From Hygrocybe punicea (taxonomy: Eukaryota; Basidiomycota; Agaricomycetes; Agaricales; Hygrophoraceae): a DNA stretch of 64,000 nt. Under the pieces are notes generated by a model. It saw only the letters and a list, made by a program, of their open reading frames with translations, did no database searches and was not told the DNA's origin. Shown here piece after piece: positions 1 to 10,448 of the stretch. A program made the translations under genes and the position numbers. The stretch's first letter is position 1; each line of letters starts with the position of its first letter. The stretch spans positions 5,332,001 to 5,396,000 of the forward strand of contig OY744462.1 in assembly GCA_963556145.1 (NCBI GenBank), written 5' to 3'.

Positions 1-2
1 TG

Positions 3-1205
3 GAACTCTTTGTGGATGATGGCAGAACAGCTGGGGACGACTTTGACGAGATGCTAGAGCGTACACGGCGCTTCTTTCAAAGGGTCCGTGAGACGGGCCT
101 ATCCCTGTCGGTGAAAAAGTCAAAATTCTTCATGACAGAAATTATATTCGCAGGATCCAAAGTCGGACCTGACGGTGTCCAAGCCGACGAGACCAAGGTC
201 ACCGCTGTGGTCGATTGGAGGGCACCACCAGACCTTCTCGCCCTCTCCAGCTTCCTCGGCTTAACGGGATACTTCAGAGACCTCATTCAGGGCTATGCCA
301 AGCTTGTGCAACCACTGTCCGACCTCCTACACTCTGCCAACACACCGAAAAACGCCGGGAAATCAGCATATTGCGCAGCGCTGAGAGGCGTCAAGCTCAC
401 CAACATATGGACCGAAAAACACAAGAAGTGTTTTCTTGACCTGAAAACAGTCCTCACCACTAACCCAGTTTTCTCAGCGCTGCGGTTCGACGGAATGCCC
501 TTCATCGTCACGATGGACGGCTGCAAGGAGGGCTTCGGAGCAGTCCTCTCCCAGAGGATGAGCATAACACGACCCGGTGGCAAAGTAATAACAAGCCTGC
601 ACCCCATCGCATACGCCTCTAAATGCACCTCCACCGCCGAAGAACACTACAAACCATTCCTGCTCGAATTTGCGGCCCTCAAGTTCGCACTGGACAAATT
701 CGACAACATCATTTGGGGGTTCCCCATCGAACTAGAGATGGATTTCCAGGCCCTGCGTGACGTTCTAAACAGTATCGACCTTAACACTACCCATGCACGC
801 TGGAGAGACGGGGTGCTGGCCCACCAGATAACCGATGTCCACCACATTCCGGGCAGAGTGAACCTCGTGGGCGATGCTCTCAGCCGCAAAGACGAAGAGC
901 TCCCGAGGATACCAGGGGATGGGAGCAGCTGGTCCATTTCACCAGACTGGGAGGTCTCACGTGGCCTCACCTATGACCTCTTCATGTTAACCGATGCCGC
1001 CCCAGACACCCACCAATCGCTACGCGACCACTTCCAGGACGAACTCATATTTGTCGAGATCATAGATGCCCTACTCAACAACCCCGACAACCCATCTGAG
1101 TGCGACAAACAACGCGCAACCCACCGGGCAAGAGACTTCTTCATTGAGGAGGGATGCCTGTGGAAGCTGGGCAACCCCACACCCGCGAGAGCCACACCGC
1201 GCTGA
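3..1205 (+). pseudogene. Gypsy-1 reverse transcriptase (C-terminal part) and RNase H
   Basis: This is the polymerase part of a Ty3/gypsy Pol polyprotein, which copies element RNA into DNA in cytoplasmic particles. The catalytic FVDD box is at 9-20, so fingers and most of the palm lie outside the window. Connection-domain features follow (SLSVKKSKFF, FLGLTGYFR). RNase H keeps its acidic residues: MDG near 510, LLEFAAL near 660, EMDFQALRD near 740 and LVGDALSR near 865. The frame ends in TGA at 1203; integrase continues in another frame, so about one base was lost or gained near 1190. No start codon is expected, since it is internal to a polyprotein. Confidence 0.88.
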
Positions 1206-1402
1206 GAGTGCATCACCAAAGCAGAGGCGACGGCACTCGCAAATTGGAACACGACAAAACCCACATGGGACGCGACCTAATCAAAATGCAACTATTGGAC
1301 AGAATATGCATCCCGTTCCTTGACGCATCAATAACAACGGCGATACGCCAGTGCGGACGGTGCAAGAACTTCGGGACCACCCACATCCATGCCCTACTCT
1401 GA

Positions 1403-1843
1403 CCAATTGTCAGGAGCCAGCCTTTCGAGCTGCTCGTGGGCGACTACACCTCAATGCCGACAGGAAAAGGTGGGTACACAAAGATAGGCCTCTACGCTGA
1501 CGTGTTCTCTAGAAAACTATTCGCGTTCAAGGTCAAGTCTGCCACAGGAAAAGCCACTGTGGAAAGCTTGGAACGAATTGGCAACGCATTCGTCGCACCC
1601 ACGGTATTCATGACCGATGGAGGCTCCCACTTCGACTGCGACGTGGTGCGAAACTACTGCGCTAGTGTCCGAACTAAACACCATGTCGTAGCCGCGTACT
1701 CCCCCTGGATCAATGGACTCATAGAAGGATCAAACAAAATACTCCTGAACACCCTTAAACGACTGTGCGCCCCCGGACTCGGAGAGGATGAATACGAGCT
1801 AATGGCTGTCAACGACATTCCGAAGAATTGGCCCCAACATTTG
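1403..1843 (+). pseudogene. Gypsy-1 integrase core, N-terminal part (split by a solo LTR)
   Basis: DDE integrase core of the same element. The first Asp is in LLVGDYTS just after 1430, the second in FMTDGGSHFD near 1612, and the Glu in WINGLIEGSNK near 1730. The preceding zinc-binding part (CGRCKNFG near 1352-1375) is in the same frame but separated by a TGA at about 1400. The reading frame runs into the inserted LTR at 1844; its continuation is at 3519. Integrase normally joins element cDNA to host DNA in the nucleus; this copy cannot make a full protein. Confidence 0.88.
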
Positions 1844-3518
1844 TGTTACGGATCGCTTCTGCAGCGGGCTCCGGCAACAATCAACTTAACAGGGGATCGG
1901 CTTCCAGAGGGGAGAACAGCAGCTTTCATTGTTGCTTACAGCTAAGACAACACTGCTAAGAAAGGGGGTGTCAAGGTCTAATGTCATTGCGAGCCGTGGG
2001 GGTTACCCAAAACAAGATGAGTCTGCCCCAAGAACCAGACTAAACGTAAAGAAAGGAAAAGAAGAAAAAGTCCGAACCAACAACAAGAACAGTATATATA
2101 GTGACTGGTCTTGAGGGGAGGTAAATAGAAATACAACCATGAAGCCATAACATGTCCAACTCTACCATGTGTTCACCATGAGGCGTACATGAGGCGTCCT
2201 CATGTCGATGTTCTCGCGATCCAACTGGAGGCCCGGGTGTCATTGAGGGAGAGGTGAGGTCCAGATGACTCGGATGATTTGTCATCGGATCATGTGATGT
2301 GCAGAATTGCCTATTCGGGGTCTACACTTGCTGTAACAAGCAAGTGTGCAATCTAGCAAGTGCATTGCACGGTCGGGTCGAAGATGGGTATCGTCCAGTG
2401 TGGGGTTGGTGATGAGAGTGTCTTGAGGTGGTGTGGATGTAGTGGCAAGGTCGGCATGAAAGAAAACAAAGGAATGTGTGGAAGGAAAACCAACTAGGAC
2501 GGTGGGCTAGTCAAGGTCAGACATGTGAACAGCACAAGCTGTACCAGATGACGATGTCTGTGTTGATGACATATCGAGGAGCGATGTCTTGTCCTGTCTG
2601 TGGAACAAGAAGGTCCACCTGATGTCGGTATTCGTCCAAGAAAGGGTATTATTGTAAACGAGTGTGGGAGGTATCAAGATCATAGATGGCAAAGGATAAA
2701 TGAATGTGGGTCCAGGTTTCGAGTCATGGGCACAGGTGACAAGCTGTGGGAACAAGTCGTCGGGTACTGCAATGAAGCGATGTCGTGTGAACAATATGTG
2801 ATAGGGGTTGGTTCACTGTTTGGGAAGTCGTATGGTCTGTGGTCGAAGTCCAACAGAATGTGCTTCGGCGATGGTCGGATTAGAGAGAACAGTGAAATGT
2901 CTTGTGATCGGGGATTGTTCAGAGTTCGCATGCAGGTGAGGAATGTCGTCGGATCGTCAGGGAGGATAATGGTAGGCACAGGGTACGAAAGTGGAAACCA
3001 TATATCCGGGAATGGCAATTGTCAATTACGTGTCGAGATATTGTTGAGGTGGAAGTCAGAAGTATCAATGGTGGAAGGGTTTCGATGCCGATGCCAAAGA
3101 TAGATCATAACAAAGTAGAAACCGATCAGGAAGGTGATGGCAACGCTGCCAATAACAATTACGGTAATGAGCTGTGTCGGGAGTACAGCCATTGTGAATC
3201 GGTTTGTCGTGGGATGAAGTCAACAATATGTCAGGGCGAGGGAAAAGACAATAGCGATGATGTCCGTCGGCAAGGAGACTATTCGGGTACAACAAGGTCA
3301 CGTGGGATATGTCCATGGTCGGTCTGGATTGTTCTAGAAGAAGGGACAAAAAGAGAACAAGGATAAGAAAATACAAGGATGTCCGAATGAAGAAACAATG
3401 ACGTTGAAAGGAAGACAAAGGACAAAAAGAAATGAAAAAGGAAGGTGTGCAGTGCAGAATCGTCATGGTGGGTATCGGAATGGGCATCGGGGTTGGAAGC
3501 GGAGTTGGAAACGTAACA
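1844..3518 (+). mobile_element. Solo LTR, family LTR-A (1675 bp)
   Basis: The segment starts TGTTAC and ends GTAACA, a perfect inverted end of TG..CA type. It is flanked by identical 5-bp copies ATTTG at 1839-1843 and 3519-3523. Deleting it restores the Gypsy-1 integrase frame. A TATA-like run lies at 2093-2100. No coding domain is recognised inside. A second copy, reverse-complemented, is at 36742-38386. The LTR is long for fungi; the internal part was presumably lost by LTR-LTR recombination. A non-autonomous DNA element is less likely because of the TG..CA ends with a 5-bp duplication. Confidence 0.88.
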
Positions 3519-4027
3519 ATTTGGATGCTGCGGTGAAAGCTTTATCTGATAGGATCCTTCCATCACTAAAATTTTCTGAGAACGAGTTGCTCTTCAGTTT
3601 AGCAGTAAACTCCCGAGCCCCAGACGACCCCGAGATGACCCCACTACCCACAGACGCCGCAATAGCAATCCACCTGGCTTACGTGGAACAACAGCGGTTA
3701 GACGGTCACGCTTGTGCCGTGGACCACGCAGCAAACCGCAAAGCAATTTTCGATGCCAAGGTCCTCCAACATGCCCCCAGAGAAGTTATATTTAAATCTG
3801 GCCAGCTAGTACAAGTATATCGCAGCGACCTGATCAATGTCTACTCTAGTGAATGCAAACTACTACCACGCTGGTCCATACCCCGCCGCATTGTAGCCCG
3901 AATGCGCAATTCCTACTCCCTGGAAACTCTGAAGGGCATTGCCCTACCAGGTACCTTCAACGCCTGCCGACTTCGAGCCTTCGAGCCCAGGGTGGGCACC
4001 AAGTTGGCGCATGCCAAGAGCATTTGA
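3519..4027 (+). pseudogene. Gypsy-1 integrase, C-terminal part
   Basis: Continuation of the integrase after the solo LTR. The visible protein contains the stretch after the DDE core (AYVEQQRLDGHACAVDHA) and the C-terminal DNA-binding region (GQLVQVYRSDL, PRWSIPRRI, SYSLETLKG, CRLRAFEPR) typical of this gypsy lineage. It ends with TGA at 4025, about 135 bp before the 3' LTR. The junction with 1403-1843 is exact once one ATTTG copy is removed. Confidence 0.85.
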
Positions 4028-4160
4028 CCACACAACACCAACGCCGATGAACCTAGTCTGGATTCAGAGAGGATTGACCAGGAGGCTGACCCAGGCATGA
4101 CTTGCGATGAGGAGGTTGTCCCCTAGCAACGAGGACATTGCTAAGGAGGAGGGGGGTACT

Positions 4161-4316
4161 TGTAGTAGTTGTACCTGGGCTGTCACGTGACCCAGGTCCC
4201 ACGGTTGGATCTCCTTATGTAGTCATTTCCCATTGTAGCGAGTCTTGTCCTATTCCATCACCCCATCCAGACCCCGATTCCGTTGTGATCCCTTGAGCAT
4301 CCTTGGTACCACTCCA
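4161..4316 (+). repeat. Gypsy-1 3' LTR, truncated
   Basis: Begins TGTAGTAGTTGTACC directly after a purine-rich tract, as expected for a 3' LTR. It contains the palindrome GTCACGTGAC. No matching CTACA end is found: at about 4317 the sequence switches to the last 142 bp of a Gypsy-2 LTR. The junction suggests deletion or recombination between neighbouring elements. Confidence 0.7.
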
Positions 4317-4458
4317 ACGTGAGCGGCTGTGCTAGTCGGTATGCATCAGGTTGTGTCGGGTTGCGTCGGGTTCGAGCGTGGATTGCTAGAGACGTTGGGT
4401 TCAAGCGGATTCGTGAGATATCAAGTTTACGGCCTCAGAGGGTCGAGGACCCTCTACA
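4317..4458 (-). repeat. Gypsy-2 copy 1 3' LTR, terminal 142 bp only
   Basis: Matches the CTCTACA-ending portion of the Gypsy-2 LTR (compare 13250-13381). About 650 bp of the LTR is missing on the Gypsy-1 side, so no target duplication can be recognised on the left of copy 1. Confidence 0.85.
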
Positions 4459-4619
4459 TCTCCTTGGGTCTTCTAATAGAGACCATCCGTGGTCGACAGT
4501 ATGAGCTCTTCAAATGCGGGGTGCGAATGTGGCTTATCACATGAGCGGCCAAACAATGGCAAAGTAAAAAAAATAAAAAAAATCTCTTCGTTGATCCGAC
4601 TTTTCCTCTACACCATCAC

Positions 4620-5991
4620 ATGTCCACTATGTCTGACCTCTATGACGCTTATTATTCCTTCGTTGACAGCATCGATCCTGAGATCTGGCCGGACTATGAA
4701 GAGGCCGTCAATGTGGTGGCCGAGTTCCACAATGACCGGTTCGTGACGATGACCAAGGGTAACGAGGGGTTGGCGAGGCAATGGTTGACCGGCCGTAAAA
4801 GGGCGATGGTGAGTAATGTAATCGATGACCTGTGTCCTAGCCCAACTAACATTGGTCCGCTAGCGTGCTCATCATGGGATCGTCGCTGAGCTCCGGGCTG
4901 CAGGCATTGTGCCAGTAGCCCCGCCTCTGTGGGCCAACCGGCAGTCATACCCAATGGACGTCGAGGATTGGCTGAAGGAGGTGACAGAACGAGAGAAGCA
5001 GGACGCGGCCGACGCGAAACGGCGAGACGAGGAGGAGGCGGCTAACCAAGATAAAGAAGCGAAGCGGCTGGCGGCGTTAAAAGACCAAGAGGAGGAACAA
5101 AGACGACGAGTGGCGTCTGAGGAACGACAAGACAGCCTAGAAAGGGCGAAGGAGTCGCAACACTGGAACCAAGAGGCGGACCGAGTCGAGAGGGGGTCGG
5201 CCGCGTATCGGCGCAAACTTAGCGAGGAATGCAGGGAAAAGGCTAGCAAGGAGGGCCCACCGGCCGCAGGTGGTCGAGAGGGCAGTCCATGGTCGGCTGC
5301 AGTGGGTGAGGGTGAGGGCAAGCAAGAGCGGGATCAGCCGGAGACCGCGGTGATCAGGGAGTTGGAGGAGATGACGGTGAGTTTTCCTTTGAGCACTGGT
5401 TCATCATTACTGAGACTTTTGATAGCTGACCAAACCATTCCTTTGCAGGCTTGCACCAACTGCGTCAAGGCCGGAGAGGCTTGCCGGGGCGTAACCAGAT
5501 ACATCTGCGACCGGTGCCGAAGGCTGAAGAAGAGGTGTACTAACACTACACACCGGACGGGTGGGGGTCGGTGCAAGGTGGATACCGGAAAGGGCAAAGA
5601 GGTCACGGTCAGCATGAGGAAGCCGTTGTCGTTCACGACAAAGCCGATCCGCAGCAGGCCGGCCCGGGCCTCAACGAGCAAACCGCGGGTCGAGGATGTG
5701 GAATCAGTTGAGGACGATGACGAAGACGAGGAAGAGTCGGAGGAAGAGCGGCCGACGAAAAGGCCTAGGGTGGCCTCAGCAGCAAACCCGTTTGTCGTGA
5801 CGATTGAGAATTACGAGCAGGTGTCAGCGTGGCTGGCGGTCCTTACGGAGGAGCTGGGAGCCCTGGGCACCAACCTCAACCGTCACCTCGTCCACTTCGG
5901 TCAAGAATTCCAGCAGCTCCGCGTCGATCTCAAACGGTCGACCTCAAGGTTGGCGATGTTGAGGTGGGAATACGAGACCGGCCGTCTGTAA
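4620..5991 (+). CDS. Antisense accessory protein of Gypsy-2: coiled-coil protein with a Zn2Cys6-like cluster (3 exons)
   Basis: Predicted exons are 4620-4808, 4864-5376 and 5449-5991, giving 414 residues. Introns are 4809-4863 (GTGAGT..CTAG) and 5377-5448 (GTGAGT..TTTGCAG); the second is 72 bp and happens to be open. The start ATG at 4620 is matched by copy 2 (27919). Residues 1-63 form a compact N-terminal part (DYEEAVNVV, GLARQWLTGRKRAM). Residues 85-160 are rich in Glu, Lys, Arg and Gln, a likely coiled coil. Near residues 235-265 six cysteines are spaced C-x2-C-x6-C-x7-C-x2-C-x6-C, ending CDRCRRLKKRC, the spacing of fungal Zn2Cys6 DNA-binding domains. An acidic block (EDDDEDEEESEEE) and a nuclear-signal-like PTKRPR follow, then an amphipathic C-terminus. 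The gene lies opposite to gag-pol, between pol and the 3' LTR. Function is not known; DNA or RNA binding in the nucleus is an inference. Confidence 0.75.
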
Positions 5992-6185
5992 ATAGAAAAA
6001 AATAATGAGCCTGTGTATATACAAAAATATATATCATGTACATAAAAAGACGTATCAGCTTGTTCACCCAGCTAAGGAAAGCCGATCAGCTCCCAAAGAC
6101 ATAGGACTATTCACATCATTCGTCACCGTCAGAAAAATAAAGGGACAATATACACTAGAGGTTACGGAGTAGATAAGGGAAATGC

Positions 6186-7499
6186 CTACTCATTGTCGGG
6201 TGACGAGTCTATGGAGGGCGGGTACATCGGGTCATTTAAATCGCTTGAGTCAGAGTCTTCGGTATCTGGGTATTGTAAGAAATCGTCCAACGGTATCAAT
6301 ATCTTTGAACGGGCATGGTAGGGTATGACTCGGAAAGCGGCAAATCGGGATTTGGAAACCGCACCGTCGAGTTCGGCGAGTATGTAGGATCCGCCTTCTG
6401 TTTTCCTGACAACAACCATGGGTCCAAAGTACCGCAGCTTTGCTTTACGATCAAGAGACATTTTGATATGTGAATTTCGGACGAGAACGAGGTTACCGGG
6501 TTCGAAGTTGAAAACTTTGATCGTGTTGGTGTATTTCTGCTCGAATTGCTGGGTGGACACGAGCCGAGATTTGGTAAGCTTTTCTTTGACCCGATCGAGG
6601 TCGGCTTCTCATTTACGAAGTTGTCGGGCGCGGATGACTATGAGGTCAGTCGTAGACATTGTATCTTGCATCAGAACCATGTACGTAGCTTCGGCAAAAT
6701 CGAATGGAAAAAGTGGTTCTACTCCATGTGCGATGTTGTAGGACGAGTATCCGAGGCTTTTGTGTGTAGTGACCCATTCGGCCCAAAATACGGAGTGGGT
6801 TACGGTATGCCATTTCTTTTCATCTCCATCACAACTTTTCATAATGGCCTCCCGGACATCTAGGTGGCGACGCTCAACGGGTCCGTTCGCTTGTGAGTTA
6901 TAGGGCGAGATGCGGATGTGCCGGATACCATAGCGGAATGCGAGAAAGTCGAGAGCTTCTACGAAGGGTTTGCTGTTGTCAGTAACAATTTCCTTGAGAG
7001 CGCCCCATCGGCATAAGATATCCTCGAACAAGAACGTGCCGATGGTGGAGCCGGTCTCGCGGCATAACATGTAGAACTCAGGGTAGGCGGACAGGGAGCA
7101 ACGGGCTTGGACAATGTATCGATAGCTGCTGGATTGTGGCATAAACATTGTGTCGACATACACTTTACGAAATAGCGAGGCCGGTGTAGCGACAGTCGGC
7201 GGGATGTGGTGATAACGCATTTGCCGTACTTGGCACTGATGGCACGACTGGACGTACCACTTAATGTCGTGGTCGAGGTGTGGCCACCAGAAGTGATCGA
7301 GTAGTCGGGCGTGGACGAAAAATATGCCTTTATGGCTGAGGGAGTCGTGAGCATCTTTGAGTAATTGAAGCCGACGGTCGGGCGGCATGACAAGTTTGTG
7401 TTTTCCGTGACGGTCTTTACGCCAAAGCTTGTTGTCGGCAAGGAAGAATTCGAGGGTGTATCGTAGGAACTGGCGGTATTCGTCATCTGTGAGATTCAC
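6186..7499 (-). pseudogene. Gypsy-2 copy 1 integrase with C-terminal domain
   Basis: The protein shows an HHCC zinc module (HDSLSHKG, then CHQC), a DDE core (VYVDTMF, EIVTDNSKPF, SQANGPVERRH) and a C-terminal module with a GPM box (LRYFGPMVVVRKT), related to the GPY module of gypsy integrases. Catalytic residues are all present. One in-frame TGA at 6609-6611 separates core from C-terminus; its context fits an ancestral CGA (Arg). Another TGA at 7515-7517 separates it from RNase H. It ends in an acidic tail (SDSSDLNDP). The antisense gene starts 195 bp beyond its end, on the other strand. Confidence 0.9.
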
Positions 7500-7514
7500 G
7501 GGCCGGGTTAGATC

Positions 7515-9266
7515 TCATAACCAGGTCTCGACAAGGGCAAGACGAGTGTCGGCCACGCGTGCTTTATCAGATCGCGGTATGTCGGTAACGGTTTCCTGAT
7601 TCATATAGATGAGGACTGTTGGTATTTCTTGGAGCCGGGCAGCGGTGAAACGGCAATGATCGCATACGTCAACCGGCTTAGAGGGCATGGAGACGGGTCG
7701 GTAGTTAACGACTTCCATAAAGAAACCGTAGGAGTGGTCGAGCCAATCGTCAGAGTCGTCGATCTCCTCGGGGTCTTCTGCAGTGTGAGGACGTCTGGAG
7801 AGTCCGTCAGGTGCACCATGTGCGGAAGCGGGTACATGGACAAGTCTAAAATCGAATAAGAGGACACCGGCTATCCATCGGTTAATCGTTGCATTGGGCT
7901 GGATGTCAGGGTTGTTGAGCATGCCCTTTATATACTTTGTGTCGACTTCAATGGTGAGGTTGCGGATGCCGATGATGAAGATCCGGTAGGTGCGGAGGGC
8001 CCTGAAGAGGCCGTAGAGTTCGAGTTTGGACTGGGAGTATCGGGCTTCGCGCTCGTTCCATGATATTGAACCAAAATGATTCGGGTAATGTTTTCCGTCG
8101 GCGCGGATTTGCATAAGAACAAAGCCGACTCCAAGAATGGAGGAATTGACGGTGAGAATGACCTCCCATTCACGCGTGTAATCGATAGCGCGCAGCGCTG
8201 TCAATGTAATGACGGCGGTCTTGAGGTAGTTGACGGCGGTCTCTTCTTCTTCACCAAATTCGAAGGGTATACCTTTGCAGGTAAGGCGGACGAGAGGTCG
8301 GGAGTGGAGTGAGAAGTCCTTGATAAAAATACGCAAGATGCCGCAGATACTGAGGAAGGCGCGAACTTCAGTGAGGTTGGTCGGCATCAGCCAATTGTGA
8401 ATCTTCTGCACTTTGGACTCATCGGCTACTCGTCCTTCGTATGTGCATCGGTGTCCAACAACGATGACTGAGGGTCGACACAACTCGAGTTTCTTGCCGT
8501 TGAAGGTACTGCCAACATAGCGGAAACACTGGATGACGTGGTTGACACCTTGGAAGTGCTCCCAAATGAAACGTCGGATTGCCAGGTTCTCAGGTATGGT
8601 CTCGTAGGTACCGTCGGGTTGCTCGTAGTGGGTTGGAGGCCCTTTGATGGGAATATCGTCCATATACGGAATGGCAAGATGAGGGATTTCGTCACAGAGG
8701 ATGTACGTGGAGTCACCGTGTAGGATCTGCGGTGAATTTGTGTATCCCATAGCGATCCGTGTAAGTCGAAGCGTTCCGAGTGGAGACTGAAACGTCATAT
8801 AGTCCCGAGATGAGGGGTGGACGAGGTGTTGGTCGAAAGAGACAAAGAGGTCGAAAGAAGCGTAGCAAGAGTGGCCGCCAAAGGCCTCGGCCAAGTGCTC
8901 GGTCATGGGCGGTACGGCGGGATCGCGGATAGTGACGGCGTTAAGTGGCTGTAGATTGTGGACGATTCGAAGGGACTTCCCATCCTTTTTCAAAACGCAA
9001 AACCAGTGGGAGCGGTATGACGAATTCGAGGGTTCATAGGTACCGGCGTTAATTTTGTCTTTAATGATGCCGATGACTTCGTTAAGGATGCCGGGTGGGA
9101 TTGGGATATTTCGATGGACCCACGGGTCGTGCGGTGGGAATGTGGATCGGCGGGAAGTAGTCCGTGTTGAATTGCCCTTTCTCGGATTCGTTCCAGGTGA
9201 AAGCGGCTTCTTGCATTTTGATGATATGGTGGCCGAGTTTCTCTTCCTCAGGCCAAAGGAATCCAT
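7515..9266 (-). pseudogene. Gypsy-2 copy 1 reverse transcriptase and RNase H
   Basis: RT begins with PWVHRNIPIPPG near 9120 and shows WFCVLKKDGKSLRIVHNLQP, SRDYMTFQSPLG and the catalytic IPYMDDIP near 8660 (YMDD intact). The RT-RNase H connection contains GHRCTYEGR and VRAFLSICGILRIFIKDF. RNase H shows the first acidic position changed to Asn (LTVNSS), then KLELYGLFRAL and IEVDTKYI. It ends at a TGA (7515) in frame with integrase. The protein is otherwise full length for this family. The first part, before about 9130, lies in a different frame (see 9082-9861). Confidence 0.9.
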
Positions 9267-9861
9267 CTGGGTTCATCGGCATCGCGTCATGTCGTTCCTG
9301 GGTATAGCGGGTGCCGGGTGTGAAGTCGGGCGGGTGTGTCAGGAGCATGGGTAAGTCGGCTAGCAGGTCGCCGGTGATCTCGCGTATGATCCGGTATTCG
9401 TCGGGAAGAGTGGTAGAAATTGGGTGGATACGATCGGCTACCTTCTTATACTTTTTCTTGGTGATGACTCCTTTTAGGTCCCTGGTAGGGGGGGTGGTAT
9501 ACGAGATATAAGTAGTGTGTTCAGTAGGGGCTTTGTTACAAATATTCGAAGAAGAAATAGGTGACGCGGGAGTGGAGACGGAACAAGACAAAGGAAGGGT
9601 ATCAGTAGTACGTATCTGATTTTGTACATCGGTCAACAATGAAATGTACTGGGCGGCAGTCTGAGGCTGAGACGAAGAGAAATCTAAATCGATAGAAAAA
9701 CATAAGTCCTCTTCTAGGGGAAATGGCAAAAGGGAAGCATAGTTCGTGGTATAGGTGTGGTCGCTTTTGAGTGGCGGCTTCTCATCTCCTGGTGCGTCCT
9801 TCCCGAGAGGTATCTCCAGGTCCTCGACTTTTAAAAATCCAGCTTTCCGGTGTTGGACCAC
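9082..9861 (-). pseudogene. Gypsy-2 copy 1 protease-RT linker region (shifted frame)
   Basis: This segment joins protease to RT but in a frame offset by one base from both neighbours. Recognisable linker motifs of this gypsy lineage are TRDLKGVITKKKYKKVADR, LPDEYRIIREI, RYTQERHDAM, GFLWPEEEKL and NSEKGQFNTDYFPP-like residues. Two compensating small indels, one near the T5 run around 9835 and one near 9130, would restore a single polyprotein. Copy 2 (33840-34620) shows the same order of motifs. No independent function is proposed. Confidence 0.75.
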
Positions 9862-10436
9862 TCTCGTCGGTTCTTCTGGTTATGCTCGATGGTTGGCAAG
9901 GTGACGATGGCGCCGGTGTTTGGATCTGTGATCGTGACTTGTTGCTCTCCATTTTTATAATCCTTCGTGAGGGCCTCGGAAAGCGTGAAGAACGGGCAGC
10001 CGATGAGAATCCTGTAGGGGGCATCATCGACGACTTGGACCTGAAGGAATAGATTGACGTCGCCAAAGGTGAATTTAAGGTTGGCGATCCGGCCGAGGGT
10101 ATCGTTGTCGCTCTTGTTTGCTGACTGCATCTGCATCTTCATGTTCTGGAGGCCATAACCGAGTTTTTCCCAAATGTCGCGTCGCATACCGATGATCATG
10201 GAGCCATTGTCGAGGACGCACTTGAATACGAATTTGCCGTTGATGAGCGGGTAGACCGCACAGAGAGGGACTGAGTCGCAGCCGACGACAAGCGGGACAT
10301 TTTCCTGACAATGTTGACAGGCGCGAGTGGGGATTTTGGGTGCGTGGAAGTGAAAGACTTCCACATTGTTGGTCTCAGTGGTGACCTTTTTTGAGGTGGT
10401 GAGATTTTTCATGTGACGGTGAGCATTGGACGACAT
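9831..10436 (-). pseudogene. Gypsy-2 copy 1 retropepsin-like aspartic protease
   Basis: The active-site loop reads CVLDNGSMIIGM (DNG in place of the usual DSG/DTG), and a second half-domain shows RILIGCPFF. Such proteases cut the Gag-Pol polyprotein during particle maturation. It is in the same frame as gag, separated only by a TGA at 10449-10451 that is present in both copies. In copy 2 the catalytic Asp is Asn (ILNNSS), so only copy 1 keeps the residue. The methionine at 10436 is not the real start; the domain is internal to the polyprotein. Confidence 0.85.
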
Positions 10437-10448
10437 GGCCAGGAGTTC

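Larger units (their letters stand above)
1..4316 (+). mobile_element. Gypsy-1: Ty3/gypsy LTR retrotransposon, 5' part outside the window, 3' LTR truncated
   Basis: Pol domains run in the Ty3/gypsy order RT, RNase H, integrase on the plus strand, followed by a purine tract (4143-4156) and the start of a 3' LTR at 4161 (TGTAGTAGTTG). The 5' half lies before the window. The coding region is broken by a frame change near 1190, a stop at about 1400, and a solo LTR at 1844-3518. The 3' LTR is cut at about 4316, where the end of a Gypsy-2 LTR begins abruptly. The copy is defective. Confidence 0.9.

Noticed and set aside
4620..5991. Antisense gene as an ordinary host Zn2Cys6 transcription factor hit by a retrotransposon
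   Set aside because: The same gene, in the same position and orientation relative to pol and LTR, exists in a second Gypsy-2 copy, so it belongs to the element.
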